From NCBI RefSeq assembly GCF_910594005.1, contig NC_057832.1:105907152-105971151 (forward strand): a stretch of DNA of 64,000 nucleotides. The letters run 5' to 3'. Of the stretch, positions 10,363 to 22,290 are shown piece after piece; within the stretch, counting starts at the first letter, position 1; each line of letters starts with the position of its first letter. Below the pieces are notes generated by a model. The model did no database searches and was not told where the DNA came from. It saw only the letters and a program-made list of their open reading frames with translations. Origin of the DNA: Cervus elaphus. Lineage: Eukaryota; Chordata; Mammalia; Artiodactyla; Cervidae. The position numbers and the translations under genes are program-made.

Positions 10363-13300
10363 AAACCTTAAACTCCAGTATTCAAATCTAAATTTTGAAC
10401 ATGTAAAATAAAATGAGAAACAACCGGAAGCCATTACTTAACTCCTATGCTGTGTAACTTTAGGAAAGTTACTTAATTTTTCTGACCTGAATGTCCCTGT
10501 TACACTGGGGCTTGGTTCTTTTTTTTTTTTTTTTTTTGACTAGGATATACAGGAGAGTGTTATGGAGAAGAGGAATGATCGATTAACTTTATATCATGTG
10601 GGATCTAACCTGATATTAGGTTGACAGTCTTTCACTGCATGTATCTCTTGGGAAATATGAATATTTCCCAAGACAGAAGACTCATTTCCAAAAGAGAGGT
10701 TTCAGAGGTGGTTATCTTCCTTGCAACCAACTTGTATGCAATTACTTTTGATTTATGCACACTACCCTGATGATCTGTTGTGACCAGGGTGACCGGTTGG
10801 CATCCCTGCACATGACAAGAGCCAAAGAAAGTCTATATAAAAAATATGAGGCGCTACATATTGCTACAACAGCAATCGCATTACCATATATAAGTGTATC
10901 AAAGTAACTCGGTTGTACACCTTAAATTCATACAATGTTATACATCAAAGTATATTCAATTAAAGAAAAAAACAAATACAATTTGACTGGCTTTTCTTAG
11001 AAGGGTTATAGGTTTGTGACTCATCTCTGGTGTGTTAAGTATAAAATTTAGTTTGTAGAATACTTGAGGATAATATAGTCCAGATATAGCAAATATTGTA
11101 CAATCTATCTGCCCTTGATCAGCTGTGGTTTCCTGTAAAACACAGAAGGGATCTGAGACTATTTCCAGGCTCATGTTTGCCATGGTCATGAGGGGCAGGG
11201 AAGCATTTGTTTCTCATAATTATTATCCCTAGTATAGTCAAATTTGAATTTTATAGACCAGATAACTACAATCTAGATAGATTTCTGTCTTGACCAATAA
11301 TGGTTCCAGGGAGAATAAGCACAGTACACCCTGCCATAATGCTATAAATAAGGTCCAAAAATTTGCAAGTGCATAACATGCACAATCTCATTACTGCAAA
11401 AATAATGAAAAACAATACTTTTTGATCAGCTTTCTGGTTGTTATATGATAAAAAGGGGAAAAAACTTTTTTTTCATGTATCAGCTGTATAGAAATAGACT
11501 GGTTATTAGAAATACATATACACTGAACATTCGTTTCTTTCTCTCTTCTCTCCCTGCCCCCTACTGTAGAAGATAAGAACATTATCCTGCCTCTTTTGAG
11601 AATAGGGGTTGGGAGCCAATAGTCAATCACTTTGTCTTCTAGTTAGCATTGTTATTGGGTACGTTATGACAGGACTTCACTGTAATTTAGTGCATTTCAA
11701 TGAAAAGTGTTCCAAATGGGAGTGAAGAGCAAATGCACATCTTGGGGGCCTGTGAGTGTAGATCCCAGTGGCTCTCTGCAAGGATAAAGTTTCCAAGAAG
11801 ACTAGTACTTTATCTTATAATTTACTTGAACTTTAAATTCATTCAATAATATATACAAATTTGTTTTAATATATAATTCAAATGATGCTGGTGCTCTAGA
11901 AATAATAATAACTGACATTTATTTATCCTGTGGCTTTATGTACACACTAGCATATGACTACATGTGTTTCCCAGACCAGAGTGATGTACCCAAGGGATTA
12001 TATAACTCAACTAGTAAATTTTAAAAATATTTATGCTAAAGAGAGTCTGAAAGTGATTGGTTATTGCATACTTGCCAGGATTCCCTCTGTCCCTTTTTCA
12101 GGTTTACATATTTATACTAAACCTTTCCATTTCTCTCCTTGTTTCTCCTTTCATCATCATTTATTTCTCTCCATCCTAGAAAATTGTCACCTGGCTAGCT
12201 ATAATTTAGTGCCTCTCTTGAAAACTGCCTTTGCTCTAAAGCACAACTCCACTTTCAGGTAAAGTGCTGTGAGGGATCCCAACGCATCAAACGTAGCTAT
12301 GAGATGGAGTGAAGCAGGAAGGGAGCCTTAGCCCTTAGTGTCTGCACCTCTGTCACCTTGAATAGTCCCTTCTTTACTTCTTAGAAATCTGGGGCTCTCA
12401 TCATCCCAGTTTGTAAACAGCTTTCTTCAGGAATCTAGTTAGTTATTAAACCATATGCTTCATTTTATACTTTTGTATGCAGAGAGAGAAAATTTAATCC
12501 TCAGAATCCTCAATCTCTCAGAAATTTGAGAAAACAGATTATTTGAAATTCTTTAAAAGTTGCTCTGATTGTACATTGGAGCTTCAATAACGAATAGAAA
12601 TGTTAATTAACAGTGTGCTTATTTTATATTTCTAAGAGCAAGTGAATGGAAAAGTATATTAACACCCAGGAAATCATGTGGGAAAGAGGTTAGCAATTTG
12701 GACAATGAGGCTTTCCCACTACCATCCTCCTGGAAACATCTTATCCTAATTATAGTCAAAATTACTAAGAAAATTTAAAGAACTTCTTGAGAAATGACCT
12801 TTGACCCAGGTCTATAATGCTGTTGGAAACATCTCAACACAAAGGGTGCTATAGCATGTTTATAAAATATTTACCTGTTTTCTTCTTTAAAACATCCTTT
12901 TTTTTTTTTTTTCATTTCTGCTATTTTGCTTCTTAATTATTATTATCTGCTTCTCAGGTTAAGTATTTTTTTTTTTTTTTTTAGGTTAAGCATTTTTTAA
13001 GTACTTGCAGTAAGAATAAGTTAACTGATTCAGAGATTCTCTAAAAATACTTTAAAACTGTCCATTTATCATTTGGTTTTTTTTCTTTTTTTCTTAGAAA
13101 TTCAGCCTATGAAACAAACCACTTTGGAGGTGGGAAAATGTACCTATGTAATGTACTGATATGTTTAGATTCCATTACTGTCAAAATATATTAAATGCTT
13201 TAAAATACTGGAATTGAGTTTCTTTAGAATGAGGTGTCCTTGTATTGGACATTTCCTTTAACATGCATTGCAGAAAAAAAGTTTAATCTAGTTTTAAATA

Positions 13301-13567
13301 CTTTCTTTAATTTTTAAAGATTCACATTTATGTTGTAATCCTGTTATTATAAAAGGTAAACTTTTCCCTTGATTGTTTGTTTACACATCTGGTATTAAGT
13401 ATTTTTTTGTTTATGGCTATACTTCTACTCTAGGAATTTTAGTATATTTAGACCAGAGGTTGGTCAGACTTCCTTCTCTTTGCCAGAACACAGTTAATTA
13501 TTTGGTCCAATTTTTTTTTTTTTTAAAGCAATGAACCTTTTACGATATGAAGTTCCAAGCAACAAGT
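10363..13567. other. Intergenic stretch with scattered old repeats
   Basis: No gene is supported. A MIR-like block (plus strand) is visible at 10445-10500, an L1 3'-end-like terminus (plus strand, with an A-rich end) at about 10880-10975, and T-runs at 10517-10537, 12898-12913 and 12968-12982. The rest is AT-rich and unassigned. Frames at 10956-11189, 11391-11630 and 11954-12262 show no motif. Confidence 0.5.
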
Positions 13568-13577
13568 GTTTTCCAAT

Positions 13578-13768
13578 GACTGAAAGTTGCTCAGTTGTGT
13601 CTGACTCTTGCCACCGCATGGACGATACAGTCCATGGAAGTCTCCAGGCCAGAATACTGGAGTGGGTATCATTTCCCTTCTCCAGGGGATCTTCCCAACC
13701 CAGGGATCAAACCCAGGTCTCCCACATTGCAGGTGGATTCTTTATCAGCTGAGCCACAAGGGAAGCCT
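13578..13768 (-). mobile_element. Bov-tA SINE
   Basis: Reverse-strand Bov-tA ending in ccacaagggaagcc (sense head). It is flanked by a near-perfect duplication, tgttttccaa at 13568-13577 and tgttttctaa at 13769-13778. The three overlapping short frames here are SINE translations. Confidence 0.93.
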
Positions 13769-13959
13769 GTTTTCTAAGGAAGTCCCTTTTTTATTTTATG
13801 CTTACAATTACATTACGTAACAATCAGTAGTCCCAATAGTCCCAGATAGTGAGATGTCTTTCTTTTCTTTTGAAGTTTGAGCAGTGTTAAAACCTTCTAT
13901 CCTAGCTTAAAAAGGTCAAAAGAGGTGTCTCATGGTCCAGATCTTTGTTTTCATCTTTT

Positions 13960-14033
13960 TAGAATTAAAAAAAATTAATTGGAGGATAATTGCTATACAA
14001 TGTTTTGTTTATTTCTGCCAAACAACAACTTGA
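13960..14033 (-). mobile_element. Short L1 3' end fragment
   Basis: The block attaattggaggataattgc followed by acaatgttttg and tttctgcca is the reverse complement of the ruminant L1 3' terminus, which also appears at 30750, 52018 and 56652 in this window. It is severely 5'-truncated. Confidence 0.75.
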
Positions 14034-14582
14034 TTTTTGTTTTTAGCTTGACTGCTAGCCTATGGCCAGGGTCACCCTTTACTCTTTTTTTTTTTTTTTT
14101 GTTAAATAGAGATAATTGTCTATTATAATGTCTAATTACAATGTTCCCTTCTCCTGAAAGGCAAGGTTTATCTTCTAATACACCATTACAAAGTAATAAG
14201 TATGATTAGTCAATCAGGGCAAGAGCAATGTTTAAGAGTTTGTAGAACTTCTTATGTTTTTATTCCCTTTCTCGGTAATCAGTACTTATTCTGTTATCTT
14301 TGCAAGGAAGGGGCTGACTTTGTGGTCCTGTGGAAGATGGTGGTGTTTGACAGTTCATCAATCCCATCTCTTCCTAGATACAGAGACTTCTGTCACACAG
14401 CCATTGACCAGGAATGTTAGTCTGCAGAATTTTTAAAGGATTTTTTGGTATAGTTGATATGGCAGATACTACACTGTTATAGACCTCCTGAAACATATCA
14501 GAGGATTTGAAATAATAGACACCAAATGAGGACCTTATGACATTTGGAACCATTTCGAGGACAAATTGAATAAGTTCCTTCC

Positions 14583-15186
14583 TTAAAACCGCTTACATGG
14601 AAACAGGTACTAGCTTCAGAGTGGAAACCAGGAGCCCACAACCAGCTATGTTGCCCTATTTAGAAATCAGATGAAGATGCTACAGGTGGTGCTAGGTTGT
14701 TGGCAGGAGGTCCTGGCGAATACATGACTAACAGGTGAATCCGGCGGGAGCTGCCTTTGGGCGATGGGACCTCCCCATCCCTCCCCATCCTTGGAATATA
14801 CATTCGGCCCAGCGCTCCTGCAGTGGGAGCCATTGTGAAGAAGGCAGCCTGGAGAGAGGAGGGTGTTGCTGAGACCACCTGCCCTGAAAAGGTGGCTGAA
14901 GCCTCTTGCTGCTGCTGCTGCTAAGTCACTTCAGTCGAGTCTGACTCTGTGTGACCCCATAGACGGCAGCCCACCAGGCTCCCCTGTCCCTGGGCTTCTC
15001 CAGGCAAGAACACTGGAGTGGGTTGCCATTTCCTTCTCCAATGCACGCATGCATGCTAAGTCGCTTCACTGTGTCCGACTCTGTGCGACCCTATGGACAG
15101 CAGCTCACCAGGCTCCGCTGTCCATGGGATTCTCTAGGCAAGAATGCTGGAGTGGGTTGCCATTTCCTTCTCCTGAAGCCTCTTAG
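14583..15186 (+). pseudogene. Possible degraded coding sequence split by a Bov-A2
   Basis: A frame beginning around 14583 reads on through stops at 14661-14663 and 14736-14738, then stays open for about 57 codons into the Bov-A2. With the SINE and one target-site duplication discounted, it ends at tag 15184-15186. The segment is more GC-rich than its surroundings and its 3' flank looks UTR-like. I do not recognise the product. It could be a processed pseudogene, an old ERV fragment or chance; two stops in about 109 codons is weak evidence. Confidence 0.2.
14908..15173 (-). mobile_element. Bov-A2 SINE
   Basis: Reverse-strand dimer starting with a (GCT)n tract and containing two caggcaagaa-tggagtgggttgcc blocks. 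A perfect 11-bp target-site duplication tgaagcctctt is seen at 14897-14907 and 15174-15184. Confidence 0.95.
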
Positions 15187-15673
15187 GGCCTCTGTAAACT
15201 TTTGAGATTCTGGCGGGCAGCCCAGAGACCGACTCTGCTTGCGGCGCCTGAGACCAACCCGGAAGGTTAAGTTCCCGTATTTATTCAGCCTGCTCCCTGC
15301 CAGTCAGGAAAGCTTGGCCTTTTTCTTCAGTTCTCCTTGCTCTCTGTGTATAGGGCCAACTTGTGAACCAAGAGTGGTCCAGACCATCAGAGATGATTTT
15401 CCTACATATTCTATTTTTATAGTTTCTTCATGTTAGGTTTTTGGGGATAAGGTAGAGACACTATGTTGGTTGACAGGAAAGGGAAATTCAACTCAAGATT
15501 TTTCCCCTCATTTTATGAGAAGAAAATTTTCTAATGCACTGTATGGAACTATTTCCAAGATTTTGTATATCTGTGCTACATGAATTTTTGTGGGAACAAG
15601 ACCTACAACTTCCACTAATTTCCCCAGAAGTTTGGGCTTAAAGCTAATTTCCTGGTTTCTCTGGTGTTTGAAA

Positions 15674-15979
15674 TATTTAAAATTGATTAGTTAATAATTT
15701 ATGGCTGCACTGGTCTTCAATGCTGAATTCGGGCTTTCTCTGGCTGCGCGAGGAGGGCTTCTCTTTATTTGAGGTGTCCAGACTTCTTATTGGCTTCTCT
15801 TGTTGTTGAGCACAGGCTCTAGAATGTGTGGGTTTCAGTAGGTGTGGCTTCCAGGCTCTAGAGTGTAGGCTCAGTAGTCACGGCTCACAGGCTTAGTTGC
15901 CCCGAGGCATGTGGGATAGAACCCGTGTCCTCTGCATTGGCAACAGATCATAACCACTGGACCACTAGGAAAGTCCTCA
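15674..15979 (-). mobile_element. CHR-type SINE, long form
   Basis: Reverse-strand copy with the long body (tttatggctgcactgg near 15700, ggcttctcttgttgttgagcac near 15790, gaacccgtgtcctctgcattgg near 15920) and the head ccactggaccactagg. It is flanked by a near-perfect 13-bp duplication: ctggtgtttgaaa at 15661-15673 and ctgatgtttgaaa at 15980-15992. Confidence 0.9.
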
Positions 15980-15992
15980 CTGATGTTTGAAA

Positions 15993-16589
15993 AGGAGATA
16001 TAAGGTGACGTCATCCTATTTCCTATACAAGGATTGCTTGAAAACTGTATGGAAAGGTTTAAATATAATCAGAAACCGACCAAGGCATTTTCTGTGCATT
16101 AGGAAAGTCCTTAGGAAAAGTGAAGTGGCTCAGGTTATTATGATAAAATCAAATGTTAATCCATAAATGACTTCTTTGTGGTATTAAAATAAATCCTTTT
16201 ATCCAGAAAAAACAGAGTCACTGAACAAAAAGTAATTGCTATTGAAGCCTTTTTCTCCCATGAGCTACCCCAAGATGAGTCAACAACAGATACTGGCTGA
16301 AATCTGATACCACAAAAGTTTATGTCCTCTGTCAGTTCAGTGAAGGGAAATCTGATAATGTGATTAATAAAAATAAATTATTAACAGGCAGATTAAGTTT
16401 ATAAACAGTCAAGAGTACTTCCTTAACTACTTTTTTCTGTTTAATTTGAAAGCCTTATAAATAGATAAGAATGCTGGACTAATGGGATTCAATAAAACAA
16501 ACTCTTGTTGCTTTGGACTCATGCTGAAATCAGAGTTATCTGTTCATAATACACATTGAACTGCAGTAATCCCTGTAATTATGTCTATA
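15993..16589. other. Unassigned AT-rich stretch
   Basis: No gene or repeat recognised between the CHR SINE and the next Bov-tA. Several short A/T tracts are present and nothing else can be supported. Confidence 0.45.
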
Positions 16590-16816
16590 TGTGTATGTGC
16601 TCAGTCGTGTCTGACTCTTTGCGACCCCACGGACTGTAGCCCGCCTGGCTTCTCTGTCCATGGGATTTCCCAGAGAAGAATACTGGAGCGGGTTGCCATT
16701 TCCTTCTTCAGGGGACCTTCCCAATCCAGGGATCAAACCCACATCTCTCGAGTCTGCTGCAGTTCTTTACCACTGTATTGATAGGTTCTTTACCACTAGC
16801 ACCACCTGGGAAGCCC
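16590..16816 (-). mobile_element. Bov-tA SINE at a duplication breakpoint
   Basis: Reverse-strand Bov-tA with a complete body. The segment gttctttaccact is repeated at the head end (near 16761 and 16786), a small internal duplication. I find no target-site duplication: the bases before 16590 and after 16816 do not match. Its right end coincides with the start of a 202-bp segment that recurs at 17374. Confidence 0.9.
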
Positions 16817-17015
16817 AGGAACTGTTTATGGTCCTCGTATTTCTCAACTGTTTAATGATCTCTGAAAATTTGCAGACTTTCCTTTTGGTTCTTGTGCTTT
16901 ATGACCTTGGCTAAGCTTCTCAACCTCAGAGTCTCAATGTGCTTAGCTACAAAGTGAAGATAATATCTACCTTTATGTGTTGTTATAAGAGCTGAATATG
17001 ATGTGTTTAAAGCCT
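16814..17015 (+). repeat. Local duplication, copy 1
   Basis: Starts cccaggaactgtttatggtcc and matches 17374-17575 over its whole length by eye, with scattered substitutions. It includes part of a plus-strand MIR (atgaccttggctaagcttct near 16902) but lacks the MIR 3' end that copy 2 retains. Confidence 0.85.
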
Positions 17016-17169
17016 ATTTTTGTGATGTGGGTCCTTTTATTTTTGTGAGGAGGGGCAGGTTTTCTCTTCATTTTTGCAAAGGTATTATATATTTTAGGTT
17101 GGGTATATAGTGTCAAAATTGAAGAATTTTCGAGCCAACAGGAATATGAAGGATGAGACCTCCTTGCAG

Positions 17170-17250
17170 CCACACAAAATAGTGGAAAGACTTAGGATTT
17201 TGGCATCTCAAAGATCTAGGTTTGAATGCTGGGTTTGCCACTTGATTTTT
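17170..17250 (+). repeat. MIR SINE fragment
   Basis: The stretch ggtttgaatgctgggtttgcca matches the tRNA-like part of the MIR consensus. Old and truncated. Confidence 0.55.
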
Positions 17251-17373
17251 AAAATGTTCTTTTATAGATTCACTTACTATTGATTCAATGTCAATATTGG
17301 CATTGACTAGAATTTACCTCCTGCTGTGGTTTAATCCCAGATATAGGACCCTGGTGAGACTGATTCAGAAGAG

Positions 17374-17575
17374 CCCAGGAGCTATTTATGGTCCTCATAT
17401 TTCTCGACTGTTTAATGGTCTCTAAGATTTTGCAGACTTTCCTTATGGTTCCAGTGCTTTATGACCTTGGCTAAGCTTCTTAACCTCTGAGCCTCAAGTT
17501 CTTAGTTGTAAAGTGAGGATAATATCTGCCTTTACGTGTTGTTTTGAGAGCTGGATATGATGTGTTTAAATCCTA
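17374..17575 (+). repeat. Local duplication, copy 2
   Basis: Starts cccaggagctatttatggtcc and pairs with 16814-17015 at the same 202-bp length, 560 bp downstream. Here the embedded MIR continues past the duplication into gcacagtgcctgcctg, so this copy is probably the original. Confidence 0.85.
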
Positions 17576-18212
17576 TAGCACAGTGCCTGCCTGCAGCGGT
17601 TAGCTATTTGTTTCTGGCATTTGACAAGCTTGTATAGGAAAATGTTTCAGAACATGGAGGTCATTGCTTTGTGAGAAGACTGGTTACACTATAGCTCAGT
17701 TCTCATTCAGATCAATGATAGGTCCTGGTTTGCCTTCCCAGCAATAATAAGCTTAATTGCACTAAGATAACATGAGCTTTCAAATGTTTGAGGACAGACA
17801 TTGCATCTCCTCTTCTCTAGGTTTTACATTTCAGTTTGTTGTCACATTAATTTGTTGCATTCAATTTGTTGTTACATTAATATTAATAATCTTAATATTA
17901 TTGCAAGAGATTATCTCAAGAGCCTTTATCCTTCTGAACACAATTTCGAACATCAATTTCTCTTTTCAGTGTGGAATCTAAATCAGGGTTCAATATTCTG
18001 GAATTAGTGCCAGCAACACAAACTCAGAATATTGATAGATACTTGGTCATTGGCAAACCAAGCCACCTTAGTTAGAAAATTTTGCACTTCACATCTTAAG
18101 GCCTCAATTTTCTCATTTATAATATGAGTTGGTGGAACTAAACAACACCTAGGATTGCTTCTCTGAGTTACATATTTCAACTCATACGGATGGAGATTAT
18201 ATTTCTTAGATA
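17576..18212. other. Unassigned AT-rich stretch
   Basis: Beyond the end of the MIR at about 17595 I recognise nothing. Two imperfect copies of an attaatttgttgcattc-like phrase lie near 17846-17880. Confidence 0.45.
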
Positions 18213-18424
18213 GTGAAAAGTGAAAGTCACTCAGTCACATCCTCCTCTTTGCAACCCCATGGACTGTAGCCTGCCAGGCTTCTCTGTCCTTGGAACTCTC
18301 CAGGCCAGAATACAGGAGTGGGTAACCATTCCCTTCTCCAGGGGATCTCCCCAACCCAGGGATCGAACCCAGGTCTCCTGCACTGCAGGCAGATTCTTTA
18401 CTGCTTGAGCCACCAGTGAAGCTC
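18213..18424 (-). mobile_element. Bov-tA SINE
   Basis: Reverse-strand copy with ctttgcaaccccatggactg, tctccaggccagaatac and the head gagccaccagtgaagc. Frames on both strands are SINE translations. Confidence 0.92.
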
Positions 18425-18748
18425 TTGTTTAATTTCACAAACAATGTTTCTTTTTAATTGGGCATCTGCTTTTTGTTAGACTCTGTTATACCAAAAAAAA
18501 AAAAAGAAAAGCATAAAAATATCCCTCCTCAAGGGGTTTATGCCATCTTAGTGAAAAGGCATGAAGCAGAGTTTTAAAAGGAGAAAATAAGAAAACTGTC
18601 TTGTCTCTAGTCATTCAGCTTTCACACAATGCGTGTTTTATATTTAACAAAAGTTAAAGTTATTGTCAGTAGCGATACTCTACTTATTAAAGTAGTAAAA
18701 CTGACATTAGAAAATAAAATGTCTTATAAAAATAGATTTGAGGCTGTT
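18425..18748. other. Short unassigned interval
   Basis: AT-rich with one A-run at 18492-18505. No gene and no repeat boundary is visible. Confidence 0.45.
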
Positions 18749-18758
18749 ACTGTAGATA

Positions 18759-19056
18759 GGCTTCCCTGATAGCTCAGTTGGTGAAGGATCTTCCTGCAAT
18801 ACAGGAGACCCGGTTTGATTCCTGGGTTGGGAAGATCCACTGGAGGACATACAGGCTATCCATCCCGGTATCCTGGGCTTCCCTTGTGACTCAACTGGTA
18901 AAGAATCCAGTGTGGGAGACCTGGGTTTGATCCCTGGGTTGGGAAGATGCCCTGGAGAAGGGAATGGCTACCCACTGCAGTCTTCTGGCCTGGAGAATTT
19001 CATGGACTGTCTAGTCCACGGGGTTGGACATGACTGAGCGACTTTCACTTCACTTC
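18759..19056 (+). mobile_element. Bov-tA SINE with duplicated head
   Basis: Two tRNA-like heads follow each other (ggcttccctgatagctcag at 18759 and gggcttcccttgtgactc near 18877), then a single body and a cacttcac tail. A perfect 10-bp target-site duplication actgtagata (18749-18758 and 19057-19066) encloses the whole unit, so the double-headed form was inserted as one element. This matches a known Bov-tA variant. Confidence 0.93.
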
Positions 19057-19066
19057 ACTGTAGATA

Positions 19067-20910
19067 CAGTGGAAGATGGTGAGTGGCATCTCTGACGTTG
19101 GCATCTGCAAGCTGAGCTGGAATTAAGAATCTCTCTCACTCAGCACAGTCCTCATTCTTTGAGTCTGGGAACTGTTCGTCCGTCTGAGAATATTAACAGC
19201 AGATCAAAGACACAGTGGGCCTCTGTGGCCTGGGTGATTTCACACACTGGTGTCGTCTGCTGAACCTCTCTCCACCTCTCTGCCTGGGGAGCACAGAGCA
19301 TTTTTAGACACCTCTCACTCACCCTGTGACCCTGAGGCCCTGCACTGCTGTGCTTTTTGTTCCCTCTTTCCCCGTCTGCTTGTGTTGTCCTGATATTGAA
19401 GAATATTAACAGGCAGAGATACCGATAGGAAGTCATGTTTCAACAATGAGACTGCTAAAACGTTATTTCAGAACAATGATGAAAGAAAATCATTGCCTTT
19501 AATGCTTTATTTTCAAAAGTCTAAAACCATGTTTTTTTGTTTTTTTCTTTTCAGATGGAAACTTGTTTCAGAGGTTTCTCTTCCTTAGCTGTTCCTTCCC
19601 TCCATGGCCTCAGGAGGCTCCTGGGGTCAAGAACCAAAGAGAACTTCTCTTTTCCAGGGGACCCAGGCTGATTTTTGCCTGGTGAGACTCTCATTTACCC
19701 TCTGTCCCAAGCTGAGCCTGAATAGAGGTTGTAAATATCTCTCTCCCTCCAAAGGGGATCAGGGCAGAATCCTGGCAGTTTTGATGACAACACATTCTTT
19801 AGTGGGTCTGGAATGTGTTCCCCAGGCTTGTTTCATCTTGAGCTCATTTTGCTGTAATTTATTCTGGGCGGCATGTTTCTGCATCTGTCCATTCAGATAA
19901 GAGGCATATGTGTGTGTGCATATGTTTTGTGTTCATCTATTTGTCATTTATGTTGCTGATTAAAAGCCATAGATAAATATGCTATTCAGCATCAAGAGAG
20001 GCTAATCACAAATAACATGTGGCAACCTCAAAAGATTTAATTCTGCATTTTGTTTAAAAGGCAGAAAACTTGAAAGAGTGAGTGGATCTCAGCAGGGTGT
20101 ATGAAGATCACAGTTCACAGTGGAAATAGTTCTTTCTTGGCAGGCGGATTTGTGAGCCTGACAATGTTTGCTGTTTATTGGGATGGACCCGTCAAAGTCC
20201 CTCCTCTCTCTTCTATCTATTTGAGTCTATTGTCCTCTGAATGGCACCTTCTCATGAGCAGTTACTTGTCCTACTGTGCCAGCTGACATTTTACTAGTTT
20301 GTAATTAAGAAACTCAGTTTTATATGAGTCCTATAAGATCTGTTTATTTGTCAACTCTGCAGATAAACCCTTCTACCCTGGAGGTATCCCAGGGACAGGA
20401 ACCATCTGTCATCACTTCCAGGTAAATGTCTAAAGCTACTTGGTTACTAGTTTGCTGTCTGCTTTAATACCCAGATTTACCCTTAAGATCACTTATGGTT
20501 CGTGGTGTCCCAGTTATGTGCAAGGCTTTGTCTTGGTTCCCATCTGAGTTAAAATGATGAACTCTTATGACCTATGGTGGAGCTGAATAATGAGTTGCAA
20601 TAAATGCCCAAATAATTCAACTGAAAAAGTTTTATTTAAGGAAAGTAGTTTAATTTTTATAATGTTTGATCTAATTGAAACAGATGAGCTTTGTGAAATA
20701 AATTCACTGGGTCATTGATCAATGCTGCAATTCACTTAGCACGGATGGTTAGGCCAAATATTGTCAAAGAGCTTATGGTGCTATACTGGGACATAGGAGT
20801 CATGTGATTGATGCAAACTGACCTATAAAACCCAGACTAGAAGTGCAGTTAAGTGGGAAGCATCTGGCAGGTGTTATTAGTAGCTTCCTAATTTGTTGCC
20901 ACTCGACCCA
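19067..20910. other. Unassigned stretch
   Basis: No gene is supported. The frames at 19152-19436 (minus), 19604-19900 and 20101-20286 have no recognisable domain. A T-rich patch at 19530-19552 precedes a cttttcag that could serve as a splice acceptor at 19553, but I see no convincing exon after it. Confidence 0.4.
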
Positions 20911-21444
20911 TGTGTAGTAGGCTGAATAATATCCCCCTCCCAAGATAGCCGGGTTCTAATCCCTGGAATCTGTGAATGTGATCTTGTATGTTAATAGGTA
21001 CTTGGAAGATCCAGTTCAGGATCTCGAAAGGGAGATCAGCTTGGATTATCCAAATGGGCTCAATGTAATGACAACGGTCTTAATAAGAGGGAGGCAGAGG
21101 AGATTTCATCACACACAGAAGAGAGAAGGCCATGGGCCAGTCTCAGCAGAGAGAGAGAAGGAGAGGGAGAGATTTGAAGATGCTGCCCTGCAGACTTTGA
21201 AGATGGAGGAAGGGGCCCTGAGCCAAGGAATGTTAGCAGAGCAGCTCCTGAAGCTGAACAAAGGAAGGAAACCATTCTCCTCTAGAGCCTCTGGTGGGAA
21301 CATGACCTTGCTGGACCTTGGTTTCAGCCCAGTGTAACTGATTTCATACTTCTGATTTCTAGAGCTATAAGAGAATAAACCTGTGTTATTTAAAGCCACC
21401 CAGCTTATGGTAATTTGTTATAGCAGCAATAGGAAACTAATACA
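20911..21444 (+). mobile_element. MLT1-type MaLR LTR
   Basis: Old LTR with the hallmarks of the MLT1 consensus: tgaataatatccccc at the start, gaagatggaggaaggggcc near 21199, gagccaaggaatgttagcag near 21220, and ttatagcagcaataggaaactaatac at the end (21418-21443). The 121-codon frame at 20972-21337 and its antisense partners fall inside this LTR and are not host genes. Confidence 0.88.
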
Positions 21445-21544
21445 CCACCTCCAGTCCATCCTGCACATTTTGGCCAGATAGATGTTTGTCAAACACAGCT
21501 CTGTCAAAGCTCCTTCATCAAATCAATTTAATAGTTCAATTCTA

Positions 21545-21780
21545 CTTCCTAAACACTGTTGAGTATCTCCTAGGTGGCAAGTTTTGTGCTGTTTCTGGGG
21601 ATGCAGACATCAAGAGGCAGTAGTTCTTGTTTTCTAGTGGCTTATATTCTGTTGAAGAAGATATACAAACTGGCCAAATTTAAATAAAAATCAGTCAGAG
21701 ATATTTTTGAGGATGGACAGAACCCTTTGGGAGCACAGAAGAGTGGCCTCTCCACTGTCTTCTTGGGATACTCTAGGGGT
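21545..21780 (-). repeat. L2 LINE fragment (probable)
   Basis: The phrases tgttgagtatctcctaggtggcaag and ctggggatgcagacat followed by a gtggcttatattct-like block match the reverse of the L2 3' region in order. Divergence is high. Confidence 0.5.
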
Positions 21781-21839
21781 GGGCTGTGTTGTTGGTGATG
21801 AGAGGTTATACTGGGGAGAAAAAGCTATAAATTAAATTG

Positions 21840-22060
21840 TTTTTGTTGTTTAGTTGCTCAGTGGTGTCTAACTCTTTGCGACCCTGTGGACTGTAGCCTA
21901 CCAGGCTCCTCTGTCCATGGGATTTTCCCCGTAAGAATACTGGAGTGGGTTGTCATGCCCTCCTCCAGGGAACCTTCCACACCCAGGGATCAAACCCGTG
22001 TCTCCTGTGTCTTTTGCCCTTTAGGCAGCTTCTTTACCACTGAGCCACCACGGAAGCCCT
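21840..22060 (-). mobile_element. Bov-tA SINE
   Basis: Reverse-strand copy with gcgaccctgtggactgtag and the head ccaccacggaagcc. A near-duplication, aaattaaattg (21829-21839) and gagattgaattg (22061-22072), flanks it. It sits at the left edge of an old LTR. Confidence 0.9.
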
Positions 22061-22290
22061 GAGATTGAATTGTAACCTCCTCCAAATTTGGATGCTGAGA
22101 TCTTAACCTTCCAGTGTGACTGTATTTGGAGTAAGGAAGTAAGTTAGGTTAAATGAAGTTATAAGGATGGGGTTCTGATTTGATAGGGTTAGTGTCCTTG
22201 TAAAAGGAAATGCAAAATTGCTTGTGCTGTCTGTCATGTGGAGACACAGTGAGAAGGCGGTTGTCTGCAGACCAGGGACAGGGGTTTCAC

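Noticed and set aside
13531..13820. Cluster of short overlapping frames, repeated near 16581, 18220, 42980 and 59185
   Set aside because: All are the same Bov-tA translations in different frames.
20972..21337. 121-codon frame with antisense partners
   Set aside because: Lies wholly inside an MLT1 LTR.
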